From: Flagellimonas zhangzhouensis
GTDB taxonomy: Bacteria > Bacteroidota > Bacteroidia > Flavobacteriales > Flavobacteriaceae
Assembly (NCBI RefSeq): GCF_900102925.1
Contig: NZ_FNKI01000001.1
Span: forward strand, 1,364,001-1,428,000
Direction: 5' to 3'
DNA length: 64,000 bases
Part shown: in pieces, positions 9,287-18,056 of the stretch
Position numbering within the stretch: the stretch's first letter is position 1
Layout of the letters: the number at the start of each line of letters is the position of its first letter
Made by a program: the position numbers and the translations under genes
The notes under the pieces: generated by a model
Databases searched by the model: none
What the model was told of the DNA's origin: nothing
Seen by the model: only the letters and a program-made list of their open reading frames with translations

Positions 9287-10499
9287 TGATGGTTTCAAAA
9301 GATAACTTTTTCTCCGCATAGGATTTGGTGACCTTGAATTCCGTTTCATCACTGCTAGGTAAATCAAACATAGCATCGGTGAAAACGGCTTCACATAAGG
9401 AGCGTAATCCACGTGCACCCAATTTATATTCAACTGCTTTTTCTACGATATAGTCCAAAGCTTGGTCTGTAATGGTAAAAGTGATGTCATCCATGGCAAA
9501 CAATTTTTCATATTGTTTGATGATGGCATTCTTTGGCTCGGTTAAAATCGCTCTCAATGTTCTGGCATCCAAAGGATTCATGTGTGTAAGTACGGGAAGT
9601 CGCCCAATAATCTCTGGGATAAGTCCGAACTCTTTTAAATCTTTTGGTATGATATATTGGAGAATATTTTCATTGTCCAAATTATCCTCAGCTTTGGAGG
9701 CGCTATAACCCACAGCTTGCATGTTCAAACGTTTGGTGATGATTCTTTCGATACCATCAAAAGCACCACCTGCAACAAACAAGATATTTTCTGTATTTAC
9801 CTCAATGAATTTTTGATCGGGGTGCTTACGTCCACCTTTAGGCGGAACGTTAACTGTGGTTCCTTCCAAAAGTTTTAAAAGTCCTTGTTGAACACCCTCA
9901 CCAGATACATCTCGGGTAATGGATGGATTATCACTTTTACGGGCAATTTTATCAATCTCATCAATAAAAACAATACCGCGTTCCGCTTTTTCCAAGTTGT
10001 AATCTGCTGCTTGTAACAAACGGGTCAGAATGCTTTCCACATCTTCACCTACATAACCAGCTTCGGTCAAAACAGTTGCATCTACAATGGCCAAAGGCAC
10101 ATTGAGCATTCTGGCAATGGTTTTGGCAATAAGGGTTTTACCTGTCCCTGTTTGCCCCACCATTATGATATTACTTTTTTGAATTTCAACCTCGTCCTCT
10201 TTGCCTTTGGGCTGAAGTAATCTTTTATAGTGGTTGTACACCGCTACGGACATTACCTTTTTGGTACGCTCTTGTCCAATAACGAATGTATCCAGGAAAT
10301 CACGGATTTCCATGGGTTTTTTCAATACCAGTTCCGAAGAAAGATCTTGGTTTTTGGATTGTTTGGATTCCTCAGCAACAATGCTGTGGGCTTGTTCTAT
10401 ACATCTGTCGCAAATGTGCGCATCCAAACCAGCGATCAATAAATTGGTCTCTGGTTTTTTTCTACCACAAAATGAACATTCCAAGTTTTCCTTTGCCAT
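9264..10499 (-). CDS. clpX: ATP-dependent Clp protease ATP-binding subunit ClpX
   Basis: A 411-residue AAA+ unfoldase that feeds substrates to ClpP. The N-terminal C4 zinc-binding domain has Cys at 8, 11, 30 and 33. Walker A (GQTGTGKT) is near 115-122, Walker B (GIVFIDEID) near 175-183, the pore loop GYVGEDVE near 147-154, and the sensor-2 Arg lies in [13 protein letters not shown] near 370. The length is normal for the family. It lies 88 bp downstream of clpP on the same strand, and tig is upstream, the classical tig-clpP-clpX order. The identification is secure. Confidence 0.98.
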   Translation of the reverse strand: MAKENLECSFCGRKKPETNLLIAGLDAHICDRCIEQAHSIVAEESKQSKNQDLSSELVLKKPMEIRDFLDTFVIGQERTKKVMSVAVYNHYKRLLQPKGKEDEVEIQKSNIIMVGQTGTGKTLIAKTIARMLNVPLAIVDATVLTEAGYVGEDVESILTRLLQAADYNLEKAERGIVFIDEIDKIARKSDNPSITRDVSGEGVQQGLLKLLEGTTVNVPPKGGRKHPDQKFIEVNTENILFVAGGAFDGIERIITKRLNMQAVGYSASKAEDNLDNENILQYIIPKDLKEFGLIPEIIGRLPVLTHMNPLDARTLRAILTEPKNAIIKQYEKLFAMDDITFTITDQALDYIVEKAVEYKLGARGLRSLCEAVFTDAMFDLPSSDETEFKVTKSYAEKKLSFETIKKLKAVS

Positions 10500-10587
10500 A
10501 TATAAACACTATTCACCCACAATAACGCAAAAAAATTCGATTTGTTCTGCGATAAGTGGCTGTTTTTAAATTAATTGATGGTGGTTT

Positions 10588-11265
10588 TTATTTTTCTCTC
10601 ACCAAAATTTCGTCGATCATACCGTATGCTTTGGCCTCTTCTGCCTTCATCCAGTAATCACGATCACTATCCTCATATACTTTATCAAATGTTTGACCGG
10701 AATGCTTGGAGATGATCTCGTACAACTCATCTTTGATCTTAAGCACTTCTTTAGCAGCAATTTCGATATCGCTGGCCTGACCTTGAGCTCCTGAAAGTGG
10801 CTGGTGAATCATTACTCTTGAGTGTGGTAATCCACTACGTTTTCCTTCGTGACCGGCACATAGCAATACAGCTGCCATAGATGCGGCAATTCCAGTACAG
10901 ATAGTTGCAACATCTGGTTTAATAAACTGCATGGTGTCGTAAATACCCAATCCGGCATATACACTTCCACCTGGTGAGTTGATATAAATCTGGATGTCTT
11001 TGGAGGCATCAGCACTTTCCAAGAACAATAATTGGGCTTGTACAATATTGGCTACTTGATCATTGATACCAGTACCCATAAAAATAATACGGTCCATCAT
11101 CAATCTGGAGAAAACATCCATGGCAACAGCGTTCAACTGTCTTTCCTCGATAATGTTCGGGGTCATGTTCATGGGATACATGCTGCTCATGATTTGATCA
11201 TAGTGCATGCTGTTTATTCCGTGATGCTGGGTAGCATATTTTCTGAATTCTTTTCCGTAATCCAT
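10588..11265 (-). CDS. clpP: ATP-dependent Clp protease proteolytic subunit ClpP
   Basis: A 225-residue serine peptidase, slightly longer at the N-terminus (about 35 residues before the first core strand) than the E. coli protein, as is usual in Flavobacteriia. The catalytic triad can be read as Ser129 (GIAASMAAV), His154 (MIHQPLSG) and Asp203 (DRDYWM). It forms the tetradecameric chamber served by ClpX, encoded next in the same direction. A terminator-like hairpin separates it from tig upstream, so it probably also has its own promoter in the 89-bp gap. Confidence 0.98.
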   Translation of the reverse strand: MDYGKEFRKYATQHHGINSMHYDQIMSSMYPMNMTPNIIEERQLNAVAMDVFSRLMMDRIIFMGTGINDQVANIVQAQLLFLESADASKDIQIYINSPGGSVYAGLGIYDTMQFIKPDVATICTGIAASMAAVLLCAGHEGKRSGLPHSRVMIHQPLSGAQGQASDIEIAAKEVLKIKDELYEIISKHSGQTFDKVYEDSDRDYWMKAEEAKAYGMIDEILVREK

Positions 11266-11287
11266 AGGATTTAAATCGATTTATCTT

Positions 11288-11323
11288 AAAAAAAAGGTGC
11301 CGAAAAATTAGCTTTCCGGCACC
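11288..11323 (-). terminator. terminator downstream of tig
   Basis: GGTGCCG (11296-11302) pairs with CGGCACC (11317-11323). On the minus strand the stem is followed by eight T's. It lies between tig and clpP and would end or attenuate tig transcription. Confidence 0.8.
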
Positions 11324-11354
11324 GTAAAGATACTTATTTTTCTTTTAGCGAAGC

Positions 11355-12677
11355 CTAGCTATATGCTTCCTTGATGAAGTCGTCATAAGACACTTCCTTC
11401 ACCTTAAGGTTTGCTTTTTCCTTGTAAAGGTCTAAAAGCTTTTGGCTCATCAATTGCTCAGAAAGTCTTTTTACTTCATCTTGGTTTCCTAAAACTCTTG
11501 CGGCAATACCGTCCAATTCTTCTTCTTTAGGATCCATATGGCCATACTGTGCCATTTGTGCCTTAATGAAACCTTTGGCGAACTCCTTCAATTCATCAAA
11601 TTGAACTTGAAGATCATTTTCTTTAATGATTTTACCTTCAATCAATTGGTAACGCAAACCTTGCTCAGACTTTTCGTATTCTTCTTTGGCTTGATCGTTG
11701 GTCAACATTTCTTCACCACTAACCTGAATCCATTTTTGCAAGAAGTCGGCAGGTAGTTCGAAAGTGGTCTCCTCAATCAGTTTTTCAGTGATGTCGTTCA
11801 ACAATTTCTGATCGGATTGTTGCTCGAACTGCTTTTCTGAATCTTCCTTGATCTTGTCTTTCAATTCTTTTTCTGAAGAAACATTTCCTTCACCGAACAA
11901 TTTATCGAACAATTCTTGGTTCAATTCAGCAGGCTCTCTTTCGTTGATTTCCTCAATAGTGAAAGTAACGTCGATGGCCAATTTTTCAGCTTTGTCTGGC
12001 GTAATGCCCAAAGAGCTTGAAAGCAAGTAGTCCTCTTTGAACAAACCTTTGGTGTTCAACGTAACTACTTCACCAACTTTTTTGCCTACAAGGGCATCAA
12101 TGGCTTTTTTACTTTTGATTTTATCCAATTCCAAAGTGGTCTTGTGGTCGATTTCTTCTGCTTCGTTTGCAAAGAAACCAGTAACCTCGTCTTTTTTACC
12201 TACTTCGGTTTTGGAAACCAATTTGCCGTATTGTTTTTGGATACGTTCAACTTGGTCGTCGATCATTTTTTTATCGGCAACGATTTTGTATTGGGTAACC
12301 GCTTTTTTGGTTTTTAATTTCACTTCGAAATCAGGAGCCAAGCCCAATTCAAATTCGAAATCCAAGTTTTCGCTATCCCAGTCAAAATCGTCTTGTTGTT
12401 TTGGAAGTGGATTTCCCAAAACATCTAATTTTTCTTCGGTAAGGTACTTGTTCAGATTGTCTTGAAGTAGTTTGTTCACTTCATCAACCAAAACAGCTTT
12501 TCCGTACTGTTTTTTAATAAGGCCCATGGGAACCTGACCTTTTCTGAAACCAGGAATGTTGGCCTGCTTTCGATAATCCTTAAGGATTTGTTCTACCTTG
12601 TCTTGATAGTCTTCTTTGCTGATTGCAACTTTTACTACTGCATTAAGATCGTCAATCTGCTCTTTGGTTATATTCAT
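11355..12677 (-). CDS. tig: trigger factor
   Basis: A 440-residue ribosome-associated chaperone that shelters nascent chains. The ribosome-docking motif GFRKGQVPMGLIKKQYG is at about 42-58. The central region (about 150-245) corresponds to the FKBP-type prolyl isomerase domain but is degenerate, as in other Bacteroidota, so isomerase activity is doubtful. The C-terminal half is the long helical, Glu/Lys-rich substrate-binding arm. It is first in the tig-clpP-clpX block and has its own strong promoter (12711-12741). Confidence 0.95.
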   Translation of the reverse strand: MNITKEQIDDLNAVVKVAISKEDYQDKVEQILKDYRKQANIPGFRKGQVPMGLIKKQYGKAVLVDEVNKLLQDNLNKYLTEEKLDVLGNPLPKQQDDFDWDSENLDFEFELGLAPDFEVKLKTKKAVTQYKIVADKKMIDDQVERIQKQYGKLVSKTEVGKKDEVTGFFANEAEEIDHKTTLELDKIKSKKAIDALVGKKVGEVVTLNTKGLFKEDYLLSSSLGITPDKAEKLAIDVTFTIEEINEREPAELNQELFDKLFGEGNVSSEKELKDKIKEDSEKQFEQQSDQKLLNDITEKLIEETTFELPADFLQKWIQVSGEEMLTNDQAKEEYEKSEQGLRYQLIEGKIIKENDLQVQFDELKEFAKGFIKAQMAQYGHMDPKEEELDGIAARVLGNQDEVKRLSEQLMSQKLLDLYKEKANLKVKEVSYDDFIKEAYS

Positions 12678-12710
12678 CTCCTACCTAATTTGCTTTTCAA
12701 AAATGGGATG

Positions 12711-12741
12711 CAAAAGTAATGCTTTTTTGGGTTGCTAACAA
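12711..12741 (-). promoter_or_regulatory. tig promoter
   Basis: Read on the minus strand, TTG (12739-12741), a 20-base spacer and TACTTTTG (12711-12718) match the Bacteroidota primary sigma promoter TTG-N19/20-TAnnTTTG exactly. It lies 34 bases before the tig start codon. Confidence 0.8.
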
Positions 12742-12776
12742 CTTTTTAAACCGTTGACTTTCAAACCGTATGATTT

Positions 12777-13121
12777 TTATTGGTCTTCCTTTAAAACTGA
12801 GTGTAAAATTGCCTGTAAAATGGATAACAATAAGCTGAAAATAACGGCCCACCAAAAGCTGACAACTTGAAACCCGCCAATAAGATTTGCGGCAATTAAT
12901 ATGATGATGGCATTGATTACCAAGAGAAATAATCCCAAGGTAAGGATGGTGATCGGTAGGGTTAAAATCACAAGTATCGGTTTAACCAAAAAATTAAGTA
13001 CACTGAGTACTACGGCAACAATGATTGCGGTCATCATGGAATCAACTCCGACCCCTGGTAAAATATAGGACAGGATTACCACTGCGATGGCATTGAGCAA
13101 AAGTCTTAGAATAAGTTTCAT
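12777..13121 (-). CDS. 4-TM small membrane protein of the 'phage holin family' (superfamily IV)
   Basis: A 114-residue protein made almost entirely of four hydrophobic helices (about 2-25, 28-52, 56-82, 88-110) with little else. It matches the chromosomal family annotated as mycobacterial 4-TMS phage holin superfamily IV, which is widespread in bacteria outside prophages. No lysin, phage gene or integrase lies nearby, so a lysis role should not be inferred from the name. It sits between the GDSL lipoprotein gene and tig, all on the minus strand. Confidence 0.75.
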   Translation of the reverse strand: MKLILRLLLNAIAVVILSYILPGVGVDSMMTAIIVAVVLSVLNFLVKPILVILTLPITILTLGLFLLVINAIIILIAANLIGGFQVVSFWWAVIFSLLLSILQAILHSVLKEDQ

Positions 13122-13148
13122 ATAAAAATGATTAATGTTTAAACATAA

Positions 13149-13180
13149 AAAGGCACCGCATTGCGGTGCCTTTAAGATAA
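13149..13180 (-). terminator. terminator of the GDSL lipoprotein gene
   Basis: A perfect 11-bp stem (13149-13159 with 13163-13173) with loop ATT lies 24 bases after the GDSL stop on the minus strand; TTTT follows the stem in that direction. The A-rich flank also allows weak function on the other strand. Confidence 0.8.
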
Positions 13181-13196
13181 AAAAATTAATGTTTGC

Positions 13197-14696
13197 TTAG
13201 TTAATATATAGTCCGGTATAATCCAAAGGATTAACTCCTGGCAAATTCGATCCGTATTTTGTGTTGATGGCTTCAATAAATGCATTGGCCAAAATCGCAT
13301 ATCCTCTAGGTGCTGGGTGAACACCATCCAAAGAGAATCCACCTCCTGTGGCAAAAGTAGCGGTAACAACACTACCATCTGCTTGTTGAAATCCTCCTGA
13401 ATTAAGTTCAGCTAAAAGTGAATTGACATCAACAAAAGCAATGTCATATTGTGTTGCCAAAGCAGCTATGGTTTGATTGTATGCCGTCAATGCATTTTCA
13501 ACTATAGTTTGCTCTTCAGGTGTTAATACCCACTTGTCTGCCAAAGGAATTGCAACTCCATTTATGGAGGTTGGGTTTGCAGGGTCGGCCAAGGTTCCAA
13601 TAAAAGAACTAGAGGTTAACACCATAAGGTCGTCTGCTGTGGCTTGTCGCATGTTGATCAAAGCAGGGTTAAAACCAGTAAGATCAGTTAGGTCTTCATC
13701 TATAATTACAACGGCATTGCCCTCTCCAGCTGAAAAAGAAATGGTTCTTTTGGCCAATTCAGCTTCGGTGATAAAACCTCCTAATTGTAATTGTGCCAAT
13801 CCAGCATTATAAGCTCCGTAAGCTGCCTCACTATTTAAATAGGCTGCGGTTGCTGCATCCAACGGAATTGGATTGTGAGGAACGGTGGTGAAATAAGGAA
13901 CGTCAGTTACATTGGGAAGGTTTGCGATTACCCCCTCAGCACCATTTGCGGTCATGGTTTGTAAAATACCATTAAGCACAGATGCGAAAACATTTGGATC
14001 TGTAATGTCACTTCTAGAATAGGTGGCTGGGTTTAAATTACCAGTTTGGTCAACTCCAGTTCCCCCACCAGTGGCGTATAATAAAATATCGTTTGATCCT
14101 GCCCATAAAGAAAAGAAGGTAGCGCCTTGTGCGGCTGCATCTCCAATTACGGAAGCAGATTCTGACGAAGAAATACGTGCAAAATAAGGATTTGCCAATC
14201 CCATGGATACGCCAGCTACACTACCATAACCTTCAGCCAAAAGTTCGTAACTCTTGGCACCTGGGATTCCCATATTATTGAAAGGTCCACTTAATTTATT
14301 GGAGACTTCCGTGCTACCTTGTCCCGAAACAGGAGTGGGAGCAGGGCCGTCTGCTGCAAATGCCAAATACAATCTGTTTCCTGAAATAGGGGTTCCTCCT
14401 AAGGTCATCCCACCGAGATTGTCAGCCATAAAAGGAATTTCAAAATTGCCACCACCGACCAATGCAAAATTACTGGCCAACATGTTTGGCATGGATGCGG
14501 TTTGCCCATCTATAAATAAGGCATTATCCGAAAATCCAGCGGTTAGTGAGTTTCCTACGGCCACATATTTGGTGAAATCCGCTGAGCCAGCAGTATATTC
14601 TGGTGTTGGTTCAGGATTTTCAACTATGGGGGTATCGTCTTCACATGCAAACAAGAATAAGCCTAGTATTGGAAGTAGGGCATAAAACTTTTTCAT
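13197..14696 (-). CDS. SGNH/GDSL-type lipoprotein hydrolase
   Basis: A 499-residue lipoprotein. The start at 14696 is preferred to an in-frame ATG at 14756 because it begins a lipoprotein signal (MKKFYALLPILGLFLFAC, lipidated Cys18). Glu-Asp-Asp right after the Cys resembles the acidic surface-export signal of Bacteroidota lipoproteins. The nucleophile block reads VAVGNSLTAGFS (Ser50), with Asn where GDSL has Asp; block III is WAGSNDIL; the C-terminal Asp and His lie in LDGVHPAPRGYAI. It is probably an outer-membrane esterase or lipase; the large insert between blocks I and III is Gly/Ala/Pro rich. A full promoter and a palindrome shared with etfBA lie upstream. Confidence 0.85.
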   Translation of the reverse strand: MKKFYALLPILGLFLFACEDDTPIVENPEPTPEYTAGSADFTKYVAVGNSLTAGFSDNALFIDGQTASMPNMLASNFALVGGGNFEIPFMADNLGGMTLGGTPISGNRLYLAFAADGPAPTPVSGQGSTEVSNKLSGPFNNMGIPGAKSYELLAEGYGSVAGVSMGLANPYFARISSSESASVIGDAAAQGATFFSLWAGSNDILLYATGGGTGVDQTGNLNPATYSRSDITDPNVFASVLNGILQTMTANGAEGVIANLPNVTDVPYFTTVPHNPIPLDAATAAYLNSEAAYGAYNAGLAQLQLGGFITEAELAKRTISFSAGEGNAVVIIDEDLTDLTGFNPALINMRQATADDLMVLTSSSFIGTLADPANPTSINGVAIPLADKWVLTPEEQTIVENALTAYNQTIAALATQYDIAFVDVNSLLAELNSGGFQQADGSVVTATFATGGGFSLDGVHPAPRGYAILANAFIEAINTKYGSNLPGVNPLDYTGLYIN

Positions 14697-14753
14697 ATCA
14701 ATTAAGCAGTTAGAGTTTGTATAAGTTAATCTTATGGTAAATTCAGAATGAAC

Positions 14754-14784
14754 CAAATCTATATTAAATTTGTTATACAGGCAA
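14754..14784 (-). promoter_or_regulatory. promoter of the GDSL lipoprotein gene
   Basis: On the minus strand TTG (14782-14784), 20 bases, then TAGATTTG (14754-14761): an exact Bacteroidota promoter. Transcription would start near 14747, leaving a leader of about 50 bases. The -7 box lies inside the longer alternative reading frame, which supports the shorter start at 14696. Confidence 0.8.
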
Positions 14785-14800
14785 TAAAAAGGGTAAAAAA

Positions 14801-14816
14801 ATTATGCATGCATAAT
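14801..14816. promoter_or_regulatory. 16-bp palindrome, copy 1 (probable operator)
   Basis: ATTATGCATGCATAAT is a perfect palindrome 17 bases upstream of the -33 element of the GDSL gene promoter. The same 16 bases occur once more in the window, at 34314-34329, in front of etfBA. The centre is the symmetric TGCATGCA. The position upstream of the promoter would suit an activator. Confidence 0.6.
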
Positions 14817-14831
14817 AAAAAGGGTGTGATT

Positions 14832-15602
14832 TTAAGAATTCAGAAATCTTAAACTCTTTTCGAAAAACTGCTTTGGGTTTTCTGCATGAAGCCAATGACT
14901 TGCCTTGTCAATGGTCTCAATTTCTGAATTTGGGAAGTGTCTTTTTAATTCAGGATAGTCGTTGGGCATAATGTATTCGGATCTATCACCGCGCAAAAAC
15001 AAAGTTGGGCCTTCATAAATGGCCGTAGGGGCAATGTTCTCTCCAATTTCGCTCATTTTGTCTTTTAAAACATCAAAATTGAATCGAAAACCAAGCTTTC
15101 CTTGCTCTACCCAATACAGGTTTTTGAGCAAAAACATTCTAATGCCCATGTCCTGAATATGTTTGGCAAGTTCTTCATCTGCTTCACGACGATTGGAGAT
15201 TTCATCAAAATTTAATTTGGACAGACCATTGAATATAAAATCGTGATGTGGTGGGTAAAACTTGGGTGCAATGTCCGCCACAATTAATTTTTCTACTCTT
15301 TCTGGATGAGAAGTAGCCAACTGCATCGCCGTTTTTCCACCCATGGAATGACCAAGCACATAAGCAGAATCAATTCCGTGGTGATCCATATAATTAATGG
15401 CATCTTGACTGAGGAGTTCGTAATCGAAATCTGGAGAATGAAAACTTTTACCATGGTTGCGTTGATCCACCAAATGAACTTGAAAACCATTTTCGGCATA
15501 TTGAGAACCCAAGGTTTTCCAATTGTCCGACATGCCCAAAAAGCCATGTAGAATGATAAAAGGTTTGCCTTCTCCCAGTATTTTTGAATGTAATAACTCC
15601 AT
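14832..15602 (-). CDS. alpha/beta hydrolase (YbfF-type esterase)
   Basis: A 256-residue cytoplasmic hydrolase. The oxyanion strand carries LHGFLGMSDNW (about 19-29), the nucleophile elbow is VLGHSMGGKTAM (Ser near 87), and the C-terminal His lies in DKASHWLHAENP (about 236). This matches the YbfF-like esterases acting on short-chain acyl esters or acyl-CoA. Its start codon overlaps the pdxJ stop by one base (TAATG), so the two are translationally coupled; the coupling is common in Flavobacteriaceae although no metabolic link is established. Confidence 0.85.
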   Translation of the reverse strand: MELLHSKILGEGKPFIILHGFLGMSDNWKTLGSQYAENGFQVHLVDQRNHGKSFHSPDFDYELLSQDAINYMDHHGIDSAYVLGHSMGGKTAMQLATSHPERVEKLIVADIAPKFYPPHHDFIFNGLSKLNFDEISNRREADEELAKHIQDMGIRMFLLKNLYWVEQGKLGFRFNFDVLKDKMSEIGENIAPTAIYEGPTLFLRGDRSEYIMPNDYPELKRHFPNSEIETIDKASHWLHAENPKQFFEKSLRFLNS

Positions 15603-16318
15603 TATTTTAAGCGGTGTAAATACATGTTGATCACATTTTCCAATCCCATATAAAGCGACTCGCAGATCAATGCGTGACCAATGGAAACCTCTAAAAGGTT
15701 TGGAATGTGCTCCTTAAAGAATTTGATATTGTCCAAGCTTAAGTCGTGCCCCGCATTGATTCCTAACCCAAGTTGGTGTGCCATTTCGGCAGCCTCGGTA
15801 AAAAGTTTTACACTTGCTTCTTTGTTGCCTGTGGCAAATTCATCAGCAAAGCTTTCCGTGTACAATTCAATGCGATCGGTGCCAGTTTCTGCAGCGCCTT
15901 TTACCATCTCAACATCAGGATCCACAAAAATGGAAGTTCGGATACCATTTTCTTTGAAGGTTTTGATCACATCAACCAAAAAATCCTTGTGTTTTATAGT
16001 ATCCCAGCCTGCGTTCGAAGTAATGGCATCCTCGGCATCGGGCACCAAGGTTACCTGGGTAGGCTTCACTTCCAAAACCAAATCGATGAATTTTGGAACT
16101 GGATTCCCCTCAATATTAAATTCAGTGGTCACCACCTTTTTTAGGTCACGGGCATCTTGGTAACGAATATGTCGTTCGTCGGGTCGAGGGTGAATGGTAA
16201 TGCCTTGAGCACCAAAAGATTCGATGTCTTTTGTGGCTTCAATTAAATTGGGGACATTGCCGCCTCTAGAATTTCGCAATGTGGCGAGCTTATTTATGTT
16301 GACACTCAACTTTGTCAT
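15602..16318 (-). CDS. pdxJ: pyridoxine 5'-phosphate synthase
   Basis: A 238-residue TIM barrel that condenses 1-deoxy-xylulose 5-phosphate with 3-amino-2-oxopropyl phosphate in vitamin B6 synthesis. The start at 16318 gives the canonical MTKLSVNINKLATLRNSRGG, including the Asn and Arg of the phosphate site. EATKDIESFGAQGITIHPRPDERHI contains the family's catalytic and ligand residues (Glu, His, Arg, Asp), and AGHDLSLDNI and EVSIGHALI near the end are also typical. It is the first gene of a pair with the esterase and is divergent from the CBS protein, with 86 bp between. Confidence 0.96.
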   Translation of the reverse strand: MTKLSVNINKLATLRNSRGGNVPNLIEATKDIESFGAQGITIHPRPDERHIRYQDARDLKKVVTTEFNIEGNPVPKFIDLVLEVKPTQVTLVPDAEDAITSNAGWDTIKHKDFLVDVIKTFKENGIRTSIFVDPDVEMVKGAAETGTDRIELYTESFADEFATGNKEASVKLFTEAAEMAHQLGLGINAGHDLSLDNIKFFKEHIPNLLEVSIGHALICESLYMGLENVINMYLHRLK

Positions 16319-16404
16319 GTACTTCTTTTTTAGATTGTCAAAAATAAGAATTCGGCATGCCTTTTGCCATTTATAATTAGTATTTTGCACCTAATAGCTG
16401 TGAT

Positions 16405-17061
16405 ATGTATATCCACGACAGAATTATCCATACCGTACCTGTTTTCGAGGTTTCAGAAACCTTGAAGGATGTTATTGCTTTTTTTGAGGAGACCACTTCT
16501 TCGCATGTGGCCGTAACCGAAAATGGAACTTATTTGGGGTTATTGTCCGAAAACGACCTGGCTTGTTTTGAACCCGAAAAAACCATTGAGGATTTTCGGT
16601 ATGAGTTGGAACATTTTTTTGTGACCAAGGAGACCTCTTGGTTGGACGTGTTGGAAATGTTCTCGAGAAATGAAGCCAATGTGCTTCCAATTTTGGACAA
16701 AGACCAAATGGTGCAGGGCTATTATAGTCTGGATGATATTGTGGATGTATTTATAGATACGCCATTTTTTAAAGAACCAGGTGCCATTCTAGTGGTATCC
16801 ATTGGGGCGAAGGATTATTCGTTTAGTGAGATGGCCCAGATAGTGGAAAGTAACAACGCCCGTTTGTTAGGGGCATTTATTACCAATGCAGAAAATGATA
16901 TGGTTCAGATTACCCTAAAGATTGGAACCCAGAATATGAACGAGGTGGCGCAGACTTTTAGGCGATACAACTACACTATAGAGTTCGGTAATAGCGATGA
17001 TCAGTTTTTGGAAGATTTGAAGCAGCGTTCCGACTACCTCGAGAAATATCTTAACGTATAG
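16405..17061 (+). CDS. CBS domain protein
   Basis: A 218-residue cytoplasmic protein with two CBS motifs in the first 120 residues (PVFEVSETLKDVIAFFEETTSSHVAV..., and the second around LDVLEMFSRNEANVLPILD), forming one Bateman module that normally binds adenine nucleotides. The C-terminal 90 residues look like an ACT-like ferredoxin fold. It ends one base before the nadK start, and the CBS-nadK pair is a conserved flavobacterial arrangement; a role in sensing adenylate or NAD status is a reasonable inference only. Confidence 0.85.
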   Translation: MYIHDRIIHTVPVFEVSETLKDVIAFFEETTSSHVAVTENGTYLGLLSENDLACFEPEKTIEDFRYELEHFFVTKETSWLDVLEMFSRNEANVLPILDKDQMVQGYYSLDDIVDVFIDTPFFKEPGAILVVSIGAKDYSFSEMAQIVESNNARLLGAFITNAENDMVQITLKIGTQNMNEVAQTFRRYNYTIEFGNSDDQFLEDLKQRSDYLEKYLNV

Positions 17062-17062
17062 T

Positions 17063-17944
17063 ATGAAAGTAGCCATTTACGGTCAAACTTTTCAAGAAGG
17101 GGATAGGCAATGTGTGGAGGAGCTGATTGATGAGCTTAAAAAACATAATGCCTCCATTTATGTGGAAGAAGGTTTTAACAAACACATTTCCGAATTTTCT
17201 AAAGGACATATTAAAGGTGAGTTTAACCAAACCAAAGGTTTGGACCGCTTTTTTGATATGTTCGTAAGCTTTGGGGGCGACGGAACCATGTTGCGTGCCG
17301 TTACCTATGTGAAGGATTTGGGGATTCCCATCGTTGGGGTGAATACGGGAAGGCTAGGGTTTTTATCCACCTTTAAAAAGGAAAATGTACGTAAACTGGT
17401 CACGGAGTTTGTGGCTGGACATTATACCATTGAGCAACGTAGCTTGGTGGAAGTGGACTTGAATTCGGATACGGATGAGTTTAATGGACTCAATTTTGCC
17501 TTGAATGAGATTACCGTGAGCCGAAAGGATACCACTTCCATGATTACCGTAGAAACTTGGTTGAACGATGAATATTTAACCGCATATTGGTCCGATGGAC
17601 TTATTGTTTCTACGCCAACTGGATCTACTGGCTATTCCTTGAGCTGTGGTGGACCTGTGATTGAGCCAACGGCAAAATCGTTGGTATTGACGCCCATCGC
17701 TCCACATAATTTAAATGCCCGTCCGTTGGTTATTTCTGACAATACCAAAATTCGCCTTAAGGTGTCGGGTAGGGAGCAAACGCATTTGGTTTCTTTGGAT
17801 TCGAGAATCACGGATATTCCCAATGGCAAGGAAATCAGAATCAAAAAATCCGATTTCACCATTAAAATGATAGAATATAAATCCGAAAGCTTTTTAAAAA
17901 CACTACGCAATAAATTGCTTTGGGGCGAAGACCGACGCAATTGA
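17063..17944 (+). CDS. nadK: NAD kinase
   Basis: A 293-residue enzyme that phosphorylates NAD at the 2' position to give NADP. The ATP/polyphosphate motif GGDGT is at residues 71-75, followed by NTGRLGFLS (about 93-101). TGSTGYSLSCGGP (about 191-203) is the NAD-binding block, and the downstream PIAPHNLNARPLV is also family-typical. It is co-transcribed with the CBS protein. The length is normal. Confidence 0.97.
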   Translation: MKVAIYGQTFQEGDRQCVEELIDELKKHNASIYVEEGFNKHISEFSKGHIKGEFNQTKGLDRFFDMFVSFGGDGTMLRAVTYVKDLGIPIVGVNTGRLGFLSTFKKENVRKLVTEFVAGHYTIEQRSLVEVDLNSDTDEFNGLNFALNEITVSRKDTTSMITVETWLNDEYLTAYWSDGLIVSTPTGSTGYSLSCGGPVIEPTAKSLVLTPIAPHNLNARPLVISDNTKIRLKVSGREQTHLVSLDSRITDIPNGKEIRIKKSDFTIKMIEYKSESFLKTLRNKLLWGEDRRN

Positions 17945-18056
17945 GCATATTAAAAACAATAAAAGAGGCGAAAATCTGTTTAACAAAAGAGTACAATCAT
18001 AAATCAGTGTTTATTGACCTTCCTTTACTCTTAATTACTGAAATTTAGTGGATAAA

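Noticed and set aside
12037..12465. A 142-codon + strand frame opposite tig
   Set aside because: It is a shadow of the tig coding sequence; its composition follows from the complementary Lys/Glu codons.
12777..13121. Prophage remnant suggested by the 'phage holin' family name
   Set aside because: No other phage gene, integrase or attachment site is nearby, and the family is common on bacterial chromosomes.
15681..16163. Long + strand frames opposite pdxJ
   Set aside because: pdxJ is strongly conserved on the other strand, and the frames have no independent start signal or homology.
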